DNA of 64,000 nucleotides from Artemisia argyi (lineage: Eukaryota; Streptophyta; Magnoliopsida; Asterales; Asteraceae), in contig CM060692.1 of the NCBI GenBank assembly GCA_030686995.1, positions 128,231,796 through 128,295,795 on the forward strand, written 5' to 3'. Of the stretch, positions 34,451 through 46,735 are shown piece after piece (the first letter of the stretch is position 1; the number at the start of each line of letters is the position of its first letter). Both the position numbers and the translations under genes were made by a program. Below the pieces are notes generated by a model. It did not search any database. It worked only from the letters and a program-made list of their open reading frames with translations, and was not told the DNA's origin.

Positions 34451-35843
34451 TGATGCGCGGGAATCGCACCTTGCTTTACCTCTCGAGGGATCTCGAGAAG
34501 CTTACAACCCCCACCAGGCAGTGTACCTGATCGTTGTAGTATAGTATAGTGACAAGTACCGGGGGATTGATCGTTCAGCTTAGGAATAGTGTCGCTAGGT
34601 TTAGAAAACCTAATTAATAGTTCTAAAGATGATGGATGATTATTTTTGTGTTTTTATATTTTATGAAAGCAATTCAAATCTCGGGTTTTGGAAGAGTGGG
34701 CGGAATTAGTTGCTATTCAACTAACCCAAAGCTATTAAAATAATGAAAATGAAAATAAACTAAATTATACTAAAGTTGTGAGCAGTGGTTGGAGAAATTG
34801 TGTTTACTTAGACTTCATTACTCCCTAGATATCTTTTACATGTTAATTACTTGTTACACTTGTATGAATGACGGATTGTATTCCTTAATACCATTCGTGG
34901 GGTGGCATACATAACTCCCCAACTCTATGAGCTCTTATCTCCTCCTACACCATGACCCAGCACAACTATAGGGATTGTAAACAGTGGCTCATGCATTAAA
35001 TACAACCAATAAAGACCTAGTACGCCTCGGTTCATGTTTCTTAAGACGTTCAAGCATATTACCATTTGGAGATCTGCCAGTTTTCTTAAGCCTAACATAT
35101 AAATCATTCATTCAAAACAAGAATAGACAAGTAATCAACACATAATCAACATCTAGGTTTCATTAGATCTAAGCAAACACAAAAGAGATCTAGCCTAGCA
35201 TAATGGAATTGAGACAAGAACAAAATATAAACAACCAACACATAGACATATTGATTGAATTGAAAGTACACTTATCTCAATTACAATGCAAGGTCTCAAG
35301 GGTTTGGAACCCTTGAAAAACCTGTAAAAGAGGCACCAAAATCGTCTTTAGGGTTTCATCCAAAACTTCTCCTCTCTAATGAAAAAACTAGAAAACTATA
35401 TATAGGAAAAACAAGCTGACGGCGTCAAGAGTTACTTGTGACGCCGTCACCTCGCCGCCATATACTTCCTCGGACGCCCTTGATCCACTTATGACGGCCT
35501 ATGTGACGCTGTCACCACCCACGGTATATTAATTTTGCCACTTTGACGCCGTCACGAATCCTTCTGACGCCGTCACCACCTTCGGTGTTTAATTCCTCAT
35601 GTCTGACGCCGTCAAGATGGTGGTCTTGACGCCGTCACCTTGTATTTTCAGCATGGAAATTTGGTACTTAGCCGTTTTCTTCACTTTGATGCTCCAAAAA
35701 CGTCCAAAATAGCTTCTTTTCCAGAATTCACTCTCCAAACACCTAAAATCACAAAAGGAACGATTTAGGGCAATATTTGATCAAATAAAGTCGGATTCGG
35801 GCTTAAATGACCCCCTAAAAATGGATCATTTTTCGCCTCATCA
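34451..35843 (-). repeat. 5' LTR of LARD-A2
   Basis: 1393 bp. The tRNA-Asp 5'-half complement is at 34531-34545 and the motif array at 35417-35637. Confidence 0.93.
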
Positions 35844-35848
35844 GTTCC

Positions 35849-37160
35849 CAATGCCTTCTGTAATGTCTGCCAAAAGTGTGACGTGAACAGACTATCGTGG
35901 TCAGATATAATTGATATATGCACTCCGTGTCTTGCTACTATCTCGTTAATGTAAATTCTTGCTAGCTTCTCCATCTCATAGTCCTCACGAATCGTAAGAA
36001 AATGTGCAGACTTTGTCAATCTATCTACAATAACCCAAATTGCGTCATGCCCACTACTAGTTTTGGGAAGTTTTGTAATGAAATCCATGGTTATTTTCTC
36101 CCATTTCCACTTGGGAATCTCTGGCTGCTGCAGCAATCCTGAAGATTTTTGGTGCTCAGCCTTAACCTTCGAGCAAGTCAGACACTTGTTAACATACAAG
36201 GCTATGTCCTTTTTCATCCCAGACCACCAGTAAATATCTCTAAGGTCGTAGTACATATTATCTGCTCCTGGATGCACTGAGTACTTTGTTGCGTGCCATA
36301 ATTAGTGTTCTTACACTACCTGTCAACGGAACCCAGATTCGATCTAGAAAGTATATCCGCCATCAACTTTTCTCTCCATCTATTAGAGTAATCCTTGTAG
36401 CATTTCTGCTGGTGCATTTAAGTCCTTGGATGTTTCATTCTGAGCTTCCAGTATCTTGCCCTTGATACCCGAATGAATTGTCATGCTCGTAGCCCATACT
36501 TTCTTTGGTTTAACCATTTCCTTCATACTTAACGTATCAGCTACCACGCTTGCTTTTCCTTGATGATAGCGAATCTCCCAGTTGTAATCACTAAAGAGCT
36601 CAATCCAACATCTCTGTCGCATATTTAACTCCTTTTGGTCAAAAATATGCTGAAGGCTTTTATGATCAGTGTAAATAACACTCTTCGTGCCATACAAATA
36701 GTGTCTCCAGGTTTTGAGAGCGAATACTACAACACCGAGCTCTAAATAATGGGTGGTATAATTCTTCTCATGAACCTTTAGCTGTTGGGATGCATAAGTA
36801 ATCACCTTACCCCTTTGCATCAGCACGCATCCAAAACCTTGGTTCGTCGCGTCACTATAAACCCCAAAGTCGTCTGGTCTATCGGGGAGTGTTAGAATTC
36901 GGGCATTACACAATTATCTTTCAATGTTTGAAAGGCTTCTTCTTGTTCTTCGCCCCAATCAAATTTCTAATGTTTTTGAGTTAGTAAGGTGAGAGGTTTG
37001 GCAATCCTAGAGAAGTTCGCGATGAATTCTTGATAATAACCTGCCAATCCTAAGAACGAGCGAATTTCTGTCGGTGATGTAGGGGCATTCCAATTCTTTA
37101 CCGCTTCGACCTTACTGGGGTCCACATGAACGCCATTTTTATTAATTACATGCCCGATAC
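35849..37160 (-). pseudogene. RT tail, RNase H and integrase N-terminal half of the Tekay-like pol
   Basis: From 37160: the end of RT (GHVINKNGVHVDPSK, SFLGLAGYYQEFI). Then RNase H at 36913-36383, with its acids in VYSDA, YLELG and IYTDHKSL and the fourth in VVADTLS. Integrase follows at 36277-35849, with zinc ligands (MHPGAD, CLTC), the first catalytic Asp in [10 protein letters not shown] and the second in ISDHDSLF. Frame breaks near 36930 and 36300 show it is dead. It stops at 35849 because LARD-A2 was inserted, and starts at 37160 because Copia C interrupts RT. The motif wording fits Asteraceae Tekay elements. Confidence 0.92.
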
Positions 37161-37582
37161 TGCTGACAGGATTCTGCTGAAGCTTATAAGGATTCTGTTG
37201 ATGATATGGATTCGGCTGGTGCACTAGTTTCTGCGGATATAGTTAATCCGTATATAAGAGTTAGTTATTTTAGGATAAGATATGTAGAATATCTTCTAGA
37301 GTTTTATGAATATACGTTTCTTGTAACAGAGATTAGCATTTCTATAGTATAAAAGGAGCCCAAGGTTATTGTATTCTGTACGTGTCAAAAACATTCTTAG
37401 TGAATAACAAAACGATCCATAGAGGATCAAAGTATTTAGTATACAGTTTGTGTTTATATTCCGCAATAGATACAAGCTCACAGAGATTCTCCATATAGTT
37501 TTACTAGTGATTACATTAGTAGGCTATCGATCCATTGGTTCAAGATCTATCAAGGGTAGATCCTACAAGTGGTATCAGACCC
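37161..37582 (+). repeat. 5' LTR and primer site of Copia C
   Basis: The LTR 37161-37567 ends GATCCTACA, then AG, then TGGTATCAGACCC (37570-37582), a tRNA-iMet site with one mismatch. The TATA box TATAAAAG is at 37348-37355. The LTR is homologous to 12174-12662. The start is placed by where Tekay RT similarity ends. Confidence 0.78.
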
Positions 37583-37637
37583 ACAGGTTAATCTTTGTAA
37601 TCAAACTTACCTTCAAACACCTTTTCATTTAGTACCC

Positions 37638-40490
37638 ATGGGAGATATAGATTCTTTTGATGTCACTCAAAACAACGCCAACACTCTCACACAACAGCTT
37701 CAACAGGTTGCTTTCTCTAACAGCAACGCCAAGTTTCCCTATCTCAAGAAAGATGAGTATGAGATTTGGGATATGAAGATGCAAAACTGGATTCCCAGTG
37801 TTGACTTCAATCTATGGAATGTGATCTTGAATGGAAACAGTCCTAAAAAGATAGGAAAAGATCATAATGGCCTTGTCACCATCTATTCTCCTTCATCTGC
37901 TGAAGAAATTATTGCTGTACAAAAGGAGAACAAACCAAGAACCATCTTGCTTCAAGTAATTCCAGATGATCACATGGGAGATTTTCACTATCTTGATGAT
38001 CCCAGAGACATTTGGTTGGCCATAAAAGCAAAGTTCGGGGGCAATGAGGAATCTAAAAGAATGAGAAAATCCATGCTTAAGCAGGAATTTCAGGAGTTCA
38101 GGATATCAGAGGAGGAGGGCATTCACAAGGGTTATGAAAAGTTCTAGAAGATCCTGAGTCAGCTGCATCAGCTTCAAGCCAGACTTGACAATGAGGAAGT
38201 GAATTCCAAGTTTCTGAGGGCTTTACCACCTTCATGGTCTCAGGTCAGCATCTCATTAAAAACTAAAGGTGGCCTGGATTATCTCTCGTTTGATGACTTG
38301 TATTACAAGCTTAGAGCCCTAGAGCATGACATCAAAGGGCACTCCTCTTATACAGAAACTCCGTCACACTCTGAATTTGTAAGCACTCATTCAAATAGAG
38401 TGTCAAATGCTCCAAGTCCAAGCCCTTCTTCTACAACATTATCTTTCACATCTACTGCTCCAATGAGTTATTCACAGACTAGTAATGTGATGGAAGATGT
38501 ACTTCAATCATTTTTTGCTGAATTTGATCAAAATCAACAACTAGCTTATGAAGATTTTGAGCAGATTGAAGAGCTTGCATTGGAAGAGTTGGACTTAAAG
38601 TGGCAAATGGCAATGCTTTCTCTCAAAGTCAGAAGGTTTGAGCAAAAAGCTGGGAGAAAGCTCAATGTTAATGGAAGAGATCTAGCTCGATTTGATAGGA
38701 GAAAGGTGAAGTGCTATTCATGTGGAGAGATAGGACAATTTTCAAGAGAGTACAAGGCTAAGAAGGCTGAAGACACTACAAGATATTCAGCCTACAAGAA
38801 GAAGGAGTTGGAAGTTGGAGATACAAAGGCTTTGGTGACTAATGTGGATGCCTGCGTTGACTGGAATGAGCATGACACTGATGATGCTGGAAGCAGTACT
38901 TCTCAACAAATCTCCTGCTTGGCTAGTTGTGATGCTGAATTTGCCTTCATGGGCATATCCCCTCAGGTATCTGATTGTGTTTTTGGGTGTGATATAAAAT
39001 ATAAGGCTATTAAAGAAGCTTATGATGACATGGAACCAAAATATAAAACTAGTTTTATTCAGGCTCAAGCTAATAAAGAAGCTGTTAAAACATTAGAAAA
39101 CAAAAGGTTTGGTTTCAACAAGATCAATTGGCTTATGAGGAGAAAATCAGAGTGCTAAAAAGGGATTTAGAGATGACTAGTAATGAGTTAAAATTTTCTG
39201 AAAAAGAAAAGGCTAGAGTTGAATTAGAAAAACAAGTTTTGCAAGATAAGTTTGATAAGGAAGTGGCTAGGCATGAAGAATGGATAATTTCAGGTGATAA
39301 GTTAGCTAGTTTGCTCTATAGTAGTCAGTCTGTAACATCTGAGATAGGTTTAGGTTTTCAGAAATATGTATAACCTTGAACCTGTAAAATTCTTAAAAGA
39401 AGGTGAGATGCATGCAGTTCCAAGACCTATTAGAGGAGTATTTATGCCAACCACCACTACCACTGACTTTGATGGTTCACATCATTTGTATGGCAAAAAA
39501 TCAGGTGACTTGCCAAACCCTATTTGTACATCTAAGGACTCAGTCTCTCCCACTATCATAGGAACCTCTAAGCCCACATCCCACCATTTGGACTTAGCTG
39601 AATCACAGATGCACATTGGCACTAGGACTAATGACTCTCCTGACTCTAGGAGTGTCTCTAGTAATGATTCTAATAAATGTGTCTCTTGTTCTTTTAGTGA
39701 CAAGACCTCAGAGACCTCTACCTCTAGTTATGTCAGTTATGATTCCAAGACCAAGTCAGATTCACCCAAGTCCTCACCAAAGTCCTCTATTAAGTCCTCA
39801 TACAAGTCTGCTTACTCTAGAGTTGATGCTGATGAAGTTATTTCAAAGACAGCTTCTCCTGAAGACTTGTTATTTAATTCTTTGAAAAACAATTCCTTTC
39901 AGTCATTACAAAACAATTCCATTTCCAGTGTTTGTTTGAATAATTCTATGGTTGATAAGACATCTTTTGGTTTGAATAAATCTTCTAGAAAGAAGAAATG
40001 TTTTGTTTGTGGTAGTAAATTGCATTTGATTAAGGATTGTGATTTTTATGAAAAGAGGATGGGTGTTTCTGTTGCTCATAATAGACCTAGACCAAAGTGG
40101 ACCAATGTTCATGCCAAACCCTCATATGTTCCACAAGCAACCAACACCACTAGCAGAACCAACTTAGTTTTTGCTGATAGGTCTGTTCCTGCTGGTGGGT
40201 CTGTTTCTGCTGGTAGATATTTTACTGCTGATAAGAATAGGCATGTTACTAGACCATTTTCTGGATATATCAATAATTACTTTCAAAATGGTTATTGGCC
40301 TATATGTTATGACCCAATGTTTTTGAAAAGGGCAAATTGGGATTCTGCTGTAAAGCCCTCAGCAGATTATTCTTGGAAATTTAATAGACCATTTATACAC
40401 AGGGGTTCCAGGAACAATGGTGGATCTAACTCATCTACATGGCTTCATTCTAATGATCTACAAGGCAGGCTCAAGTTTTTCATGACTTGA
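37638..40490 (+). pseudogene. Copia C gag
   Basis: It starts at ATG 37638 (MGDIDSFDVTQ). The capsid region has KFPYLKKDEYEIWDMKMQNW and FHYLDDPRDIW. A TAG at 38145 replaces the Gln expected after GYEKF. The next piece includes a degraded first knuckle (CYSCGEIGQFSREY, with His and last Cys lost). A one-base frame loss near 39110 precedes a coiled coil (EKIRVLKRDLEMTSNELKFS). A second shift near 39366 precedes a Ser-rich stretch and an intact second knuckle, CFVCGSKLHLIKDC. Gag normally forms the particle and binds genomic RNA; with three breaks this copy cannot. Confidence 0.9.
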
Positions 40491-40562
40491 GTCTCTCTAT
40501 GTACTCATGTTGTTGTATATTTTGTTGTTGTAGGAACATCCTCTTTTAAATAAAGACTTAGG

Positions 40563-40671
40563 TATTGTTGATAGTAGGTGCTCTAGAAGCATGTCTGGGA
40601 ATCAAGAGAAGCTACATGATTTTGTGCCTTTTAATGGAGGCAAAGTCACATTTGGAAGTGGAGAAGGAAGG
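40563..40671 (+). pseudogene. Copia C protease active-site region, left of LARD-A3
   Basis: The reading IVDSRCSRSMSGN corresponds to the family's VDSGCSRSMTGN: the aspartic protease Asp-Ser-Gly motif is changed to Asp-Ser-Arg. It continues VTFGSGEG and is cut in mid-codon by LARD-A3. The same frame resumes at 48190. Confidence 0.8.
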
Positions 40672-42058
40672 TGATGAGGCGAAAAGTGTATCGCTTTTAG
40701 GTACTTTTGGAGAGAAATCTGGAAAAAGAAGCATTTTGGTCGTTTTTGGAGCATAAAAGTGAAGAAAACGGCAAAGTCTCAAACTCCTTACTAGGAACAG
40801 TACCTGACGACGTCAAGCCATAACGCATGACGACGTCAAGAGTGACAAAAGAGGTGGATGTGGAATTTATAACATGACGGCCCAAAGTGTTTTCAGAGTT
40901 AATGGCTTGACGGCGTCACCAAGGCCATCAGGGTCCAAATACAAGTGGCGGCCTAGAGAAGATAAACACATGAAGGCGTCAAGACTGGATCTAGGCCATA
41001 CGAATTTCAACTTGGCGGCGAGTTGACGACGTCAGAGGTTAATACATGACGCTGTTAGGATGCTTAGTCTATATATATTTTTCCAATTTCTCATTGTAAA
41101 GTGTGGAACAAGTTGTGGAATACTACACACAAACCCTAGGTCGAATTTCCTGCATATTGAAGGGGTTTCAAACCCTTCTTTCTTCCATGTTTTAATAAAG
41201 ATAAGTTCTCCAATAATCATTCAATATGTCTATGTATTGTTTGATTCTATCTTATGCTTTTCTTTCTTTTAACATGTTAGGCTAGGCTTTTATTGTGATT
41301 GCTTAGATGTAGTGAAATCTAGATGCTGATTATTAGTTGATTGTTTGTTTATAATTGTTACGGATGATTGTATTCGATGTTAGGCTTTAGAAAACTGGCA
41401 GACTTCCATTGGTAACTTGCTTGAACGTCTTAAGAAACATGATCGGAGGTGTACTACGATTTTTGGTTGTATTTAATGCATAAGATAATTCTAATGATCC
41501 CATGTTAGGAGCTTTTAGTCGGCTCAACATATGAGTGAAGTAGGATCTTATAGAGTTAGGGAATATTGTACACAGCCCTACGACTAGTATTAAGGAATAT
41601 AACCCGTCATCCATGCAATTGTAACAAGCTAATCAACCGGTAAAAGATATCTAGGGAGTAATGAAATCTAAGTAAACACAACTTTTCTCATTATTGTTTC
41701 CACCACATTAGCAAATTAGTTTAATTTTCATTTCTTTTATTTTAGTTTGGTTGCATCTTTAGTTAATTGGGTTAGTTGGCTAGCAACTAATTTCGCCCAC
41801 TCCTTCAAAACCTGAGATTTTACTTGCTTTCATAAAATATAAAAAAAAAATAAAAAAAGAATCATCCCTCACTTCTAGACCTAGTTTAGTAGGCTTTCTA
41901 ATCCTAGCGACACTATTCCTGAGTTGAACGATCAATCCCCCGGTACTTGTCACTATACTATACTACAACGATCAGGTACACTGCCTGGTGGGGGTTGCAA
42001 GCATCTCAAGATCCCTTGAGAGGTAAAACCTGTTGCGAGGGCGTAATCCCACGTATCA
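40672..42058 (+). repeat. 5' LTR of LARD-A3
   Basis: 1387 bp. It lacks about 70 bp present after position 46762 of the 3' LTR. The motif array lies at 40805-41056, a TATA box near 41070, and the tRNA-Asp 5'-half complement at 41957-41971. Confidence 0.92.
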
Positions 42059-42064
42059 AGTTTT

Positions 42065-42082
42065 TGGCGCCGTAGCCCGGGG
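42065..42082 (+). other. primer binding site, tRNA-Asp type
   Basis: TGGCGCCGTAGCCCGGGG, seven bases after the LTR start of the spacer AGTTTT; slightly diverged from the tRNA-Asp complement. Confidence 0.85.
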
Positions 42083-42228
42083 AATAGTTATTTTCTAGGT
42101 TAGAATTTCTTTTTAATAGGTCTACTTACTAGATTCCTTTCTAGTAAGGTTTTATTTTTATTTTTAGGTTTTCTTTAGTCTGTCTTATTTCTTCATTTCT
42201 TTGTTCATAGCCATTACCATCCGACATC

Positions 42229-43618
42229 ATGGAAGGTGGTAATATCTTTGATCCCATCAACCCACCACAACAAAACCACCCACAAAACCCACCACTAGCA
42301 AACCAACCTCCTAGACCCCGAACTTCAGGAGAGTATTCCCGTCCTAGCCACCAAGGAGCCAATGTGTCCCCATTGCGATCCGACACCATCCGGTTGGTGC
42401 AAAGCGGATGTGAATTCCATGGACTTCGTTCCGAAGATCCTAATCAACATCTCAAGGATTTCCTAAAAAACGTAGATTCCATAGACCTTGATGTTGCAAC
42501 TAGAGAGTCAACCCGATTACGTCTATTATAATTCTCTCTTCGTGACCAAGCTAGTCAATGGCTTGAACGTTTACCCGCGGGATCCATCACCTCTTGGGAT
42601 GATCTCACTTTTTGTGACGTCAAGGTGAAACTATATATGAAGCATGGACTCGTTTCAAGGACTTACTCCAAAAAGTCCCTCATCATGGCATAGATCTTTG
42701 GCTCCAAGTCCAAATCTTCTATGACCATATCGATCTCTCCACAAGGTGAACCATTGACCAATCGGCCGGTGGCAAGCTACGTGATCTAAGTGAGGAAAAA
42801 TCATGGGAACTCATAGAAGACCTTGCTCTCTATGACAACGAAAGTTGGAATGATCCCCGTGATTTGAACAAAATGGTCAAGGCAATATCTTTGCCTTCGA
42901 ACAATTCTAGCACTCCTGACCGTAGGATCATGGAACTTGAGGACCAAGTCAAGTTTCTCATGAAATCCTACGAAGCTCCTAAGCCTTCAAGCCAAGTGAA
43001 CAAAATCACTTCTTCATGGGAATTATGTAGTGGTCCCATGACACTCGTGATTGTGTGGAACTCCCCGGACAAGCTTCTGCGGATTACGCATCCTCGCGTA
43101 CCGACAAAGCGAGAGACAAATTGTACACTTTCAAACACGAGCCAAACCTTTACGGTGATTCCTACAACACTTCTTGGAAAAATCACCCGAACCTTAGGTG
43201 GAAACAAAACCAAAACATGCCCCAAAACAATTCTTCCAATCCACCTAATTGTTACCAACCAAACGGTCCACCCTCTAACCGTACTTTCAACAACAATCCT
43301 TCCAATAAATATGGTAGTACCAATAATCTTGAAGGATTGATGTCCAAATTTATGGCATCTCAAGAAGCTCGCATAGCTAAACTTGAAACCGAATTCAAGC
43401 AACAACAAACGGAGATGACCAATAAAATTGACAACTTGTTGAAAGCCCTCAACAACCAAGTGCTAACTACACCTAGGAAGGACACTAGGGACACTAGTAG
43501 CGGAATCCAAATTAAGGACCCCTCATCATCCAAACACGTCCACTTTGTCAATGTTGTCGTCGTTAAGCCAATAGATAAGAATATAGAAGAAAGTGGCAAG
43601 GATGAAGTTGGAATATAA
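42229..43618 (+). pseudogene. LARD-A3 gag, broken
   Basis: It starts MEGGNIFDPINPP and carries the Gypsy Gag capsid motifs PLRSDTIRLVQSGCEFHGLR and EDPNQHLKDFLKNVD. A TAA at 42529-42531 replaces an expected Gln before FSLRDQAS-WLERLPAGSI. About 100 bp are missing near 42611-42640, joining to the YEAWTRFKDLLQKVPHHGIDL-like segment in another frame. Then come SWNDPRDLNKMVKAISLP, NKITSSWELCSGP (frame change) and SNLEGLMSKFMASQEARIAK to 43618. The cysteines of a zinc-knuckle-like ELCSGP segment are incomplete. Gag of this type packages RNA; this copy is inactivated. Confidence 0.88.
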
Positions 43619-43764
43619 ACTGGACCTAAGGATGAGATTAAGGAAGTTAAGGATATTAAGGAAGAAAAGTTAGAGGAAGTTGAGGATATTAAGGAAGTTG
43701 AGGTTCACCACTTATCAAGGCGGGTGATCCCTCTAACATCAACATACCATGCAATATTGGGCAT

Positions 43765-44325
43765 ATGCATGTGTGGAATGCTTACATTGATCTTAGGTCT
43801 CCTATAAACATTATGACTAGGACCTATTATAATTGGGTAATGAAGAAGCAACTTGGATATAGGATGATGCCTAACACGGGTTGGATGAGCAACTTTGTAG
43901 GAAGAGTGGAAGGATTACATGTCTTTGTAGGAAACTTCACTTATGTTACCAACTTTGTGATTGTAGAGGATATTCGTCCGGTAATAGATGGTTGCCTAAG
44001 TCAAGTAGTGTTCGAAAAGCCGTTTGTTGAAGCCTCTAAGATGAATTATGACCCGTCCCTAAGGATAGTTAGATTCAAGGATGAGAACGATGAAATTTCT
44101 TACCAAATGCCCTATAAGATTGAACAATTCTGTCTTCTATCAAACCTTGAAAGGGAACACAAGCAAGCGGTCTACTATAGGAATGATGAGGATAGACGTA
44201 GAGGAGTAGATTATGTCATGAGTAGAATATTAGGTTTCTACAAGGAATGTTTGCAACTAGGTCCGGAATGCAAAACTAAGATTGAAGATGACCTAGAGAA
44301 TGAGACCAATGACGAGGTCACGTAA
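43765..44325 (+). CDS. protease-like domain of LARD-A3, 186 residues
   Basis: The ORF runs MHVWNAYIDLRSPINIM to DDLENETNDEVT. It resembles the retropepsin-like segment that follows Gag in these Gypsy elements: a beta-rich fold with GRVEGLHVFVGNFTYV, FVIVEDIRPVIDGCLSQVV and KPFVEASKM. The usual Asp-Thr/Ser-Gly catalytic triplet is Asp-Leu-Arg, and I recall relatives with Asp-Leu-Asn-Ser-Pro, so the whole lineage may lack activity. The ORF ends exactly where the non-coding region shared with LARD-A1/A2 begins. It was probably once part of a Gag-protease polyprotein; 43619-43764 between them is an acidic repeat-like stretch with a frame break. Confidence 0.7.
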   Translation: MHVWNAYIDLRSPINIMTRTYYNWVMKKQLGYRMMPNTGWMSNFVGRVEGLHVFVGNFTYVTNFVIVEDIRPVIDGCLSQVVFEKPFVEASKMNYDPSLRIVRFKDENDEISYQMPYKIEQFCLLSNLEREHKQAVYYRNDEDRRRGVDYVMSRILGFYKECLQLGPECKTKIEDDLENETNDEVT

Positions 44326-46735
44326 TTGCCCATGACCTTGAGTCTAGCTACAAGACTCGTAAATAAAGAAAAGCGCTTCTTGGGAGGCAACCCATGTTTT
44401 GCGTGTTTTTATTTGATTTTATTTGTTTACGTATGCATGTTTTATTTTTATTATTGGTAGATCATGTTTCAAACTAAATTGTGAAAATGCTTTATTTTGA
44501 TTTTAACTTCGTCTTAATTACATATAAAGGTATTTTGCAAAAGCTAAGTGTAAGGGGAAACCTAAACTTGTTTATAAGAATGAAAATGATCATGATTCGC
44601 CACAATATTAAATGAGCATGTATATTAGTATTTGTTTGAGTCAAATGCTTGTATCGAGTCATAATGATGTTTTGCAGGATTTTCCAGGAAATAAGGCATG
44701 AGTTTTTCCAGAAATTTTCTGGAAACTTAACATAAGATTTTTCCAGGAACATTTTGACGGCGTTAGGAGTAACAACCTGACGACGTCAGGTACCAAAATT
44801 CTGAAAAATTTTGCGAGTTTTGTTTATACCGGAGTCTTAAAGTTTTTGTTAATTCTTTAGTTTTGTAAACTCCAGGAAATTTGCAAACATTCATTCCACA
44901 AGCATTATATCTTAAATTGATTTTTAGGATTTGTTAGTATATATAGATTTCCACTGATTTTATGCGAGGTTTGCCTTGATTGTTTTCTCAGGTTTAACTG
45001 GTTATATATGACAAGAAGATGATTTATATTTCTTGAGGGAAGCTTTCAACGTTCATTTTCTTGGAGGAAGTTCTAACCTTGTTGACACACTATCCACACC
45101 GAATGAATCAGGGGAGTATTTGTTTTCATTCTTTTACCTATTTTACTTTTACATTCTTTAATTGAACATTAGGGACAATGTTCATCCTAAGTGTAAGGGG
45201 AGGGTAAATGATAATACCTTATAAGATACAATTGCACTTGAATTTCTTTGTTTGATAGTAGGGGTGTAATAAAACTAAGAGAAATACTTGTTAGTGCAAT
45301 TTTAGCGCCAAATTAAAATTTTTTTTACAACATATAGGAGTGAAACTTTAGCCTTAACAAGCATCTCATGGATAGGAGTTGTATGACTAGCACAAAACCG
45401 TACCATTCAGAAAAATTTTCCACCCAAATATGTGAGGTTCGCCTTTAGATTTGATAGGAAAAGCATTTATTGTTAGTGCTTATGAGTGTACCGGTAGCAT
45501 TTAGATTCTAGAACTTGCGTTAGTGATGCATCCCGAGACCGCTAGTGAGACTACATTCGTGTAGTAGGATTTACTACATGATAAGAGGCATTAGGATCAC
45601 CCTTGTGTTTAAACCCGTATCATAATTACTTGACCATCTAAGTCATATTACTTGACTAACAAAGTCAATTAATTCTCCCACACCTTAGTGTTGTACTCAT
45701 TTTTAGTACACGATACTCCTAGTACACCCCTCCGAGCCTATCTTTTCGTTTCTAACTTTAAGCATTTTACTTAAAGGAAGAATTTGTTACAACTCACCCA
45801 AATGTGCAACCAAATCGCCTTAGCCTTCCGTATATGCACTCATCTTTAGTGCATTATTGTTACTTGTTTAAACCCTTAGTTAATTATCTAATTGATTACA
45901 TGGTTGCTAAGTTGAGTCATATCTTGTACATATTGTTTTGGGATGATTGGGACTCATGGGTAAAGTACTAGTGTTTTGGAGTAATGAGGAAGAACATCAT
46001 ATATTACCCCCATATGTGCATTAATCTTAAAAAGTACTCCAAGTGTTTTGATTATCTTGATTCGAGTCATTAGAGTAGTTTATTGTAAAGTATGTAAAAA
46101 TTCAAGTGTAAGGGGAATGTACATTCCCTATGATGTATTATTTTGGATGGTAGGGTAAAAGTGTATGAAAAAAAATAGAAAAAGAAAAGAGAAAAAACAT
46201 ACGGACTACCATCCCGTTTCATTCTATGTTTGTTTTATTTTTTCGTTATTTTTGATTTATTAGCTTAAGATTGAGTCGAGTCTTGGCTTAGCAACGCCAT
46301 ATTGTACATGTAATTAACCTAGATGATTAACTCGCCACCATTATATATTGCCTTTATCCAACAAAACCGTGTTTTCCATATCCCTACACCTAAAGTTATA
46401 ACCCTTTGATAGTTTATCCTAGGTGCTTACGCCAAGTGGTGGAGGTTTGATCCTTTCCCAAGCCTATGGTAATTTACTTGCTATGACAGGTAGTGAGAGA
46501 TGTTTTCCATTTCCATATTGTGATATATACTTTATTACACCCAAGAGATGTGAGTATCTAAACACTATTTGTGAGGTGCTAGTGTATGACCTCCGTGCTT
46601 GTTTTTGGTTTTTAGTGGAACGATTATTTGTTGTAATTACTTTTATATTAGTGTTAAATGAGCCCTAACTTGTATTTTGATTAGAATAAAAGCGCATTTG
46701 CTTGAGGTTAAGCAAATCTCAAGTGTAAGGGTATT
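44326..46735 (+). other. non-coding 3' internal region of LARD-A3
   Basis: Collinear with 1934-4572. AAGTGTAAGGG is at 44546, 45189, 46104 and 46721. One copy of the 141-bp block that is duplicated in LARD-A1. No gene. Confidence 0.72.

Larger units (their letters stand above)
29247..35843 (-). mobile_element. LARD-A2, complete non-autonomous LTR retrotransposon
   Basis: 6597 bp, with two LTRs of exactly 1393 bp and a 5-bp target duplication GTTCC (29242-29246 and 35844-35848). By eye the LTRs differ at about a dozen to fifteen sites (about 1%), so it is young. It carries one intact Gag-like ORF and no polymerase. The insertion lies between the second Asp and the Glu of the integrase active site of the Tekay host. 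Confidence 0.95.
22425..37160 (-). mobile_element. Tekay-like Gypsy (chromovirus), 3' two thirds
   Basis: Minus strand: pol enters at 37160 and the long 3' LTR ends at 22425. The left flank CATGG would be the target duplication. RT tail, RNase H and integrase follow the Tekay order and motifs. The element is split by LARD-A2 in integrase and by Copia C in RT. Its gag, protease, RT core and 5' LTR must lie right of this window. Confidence 0.8.
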
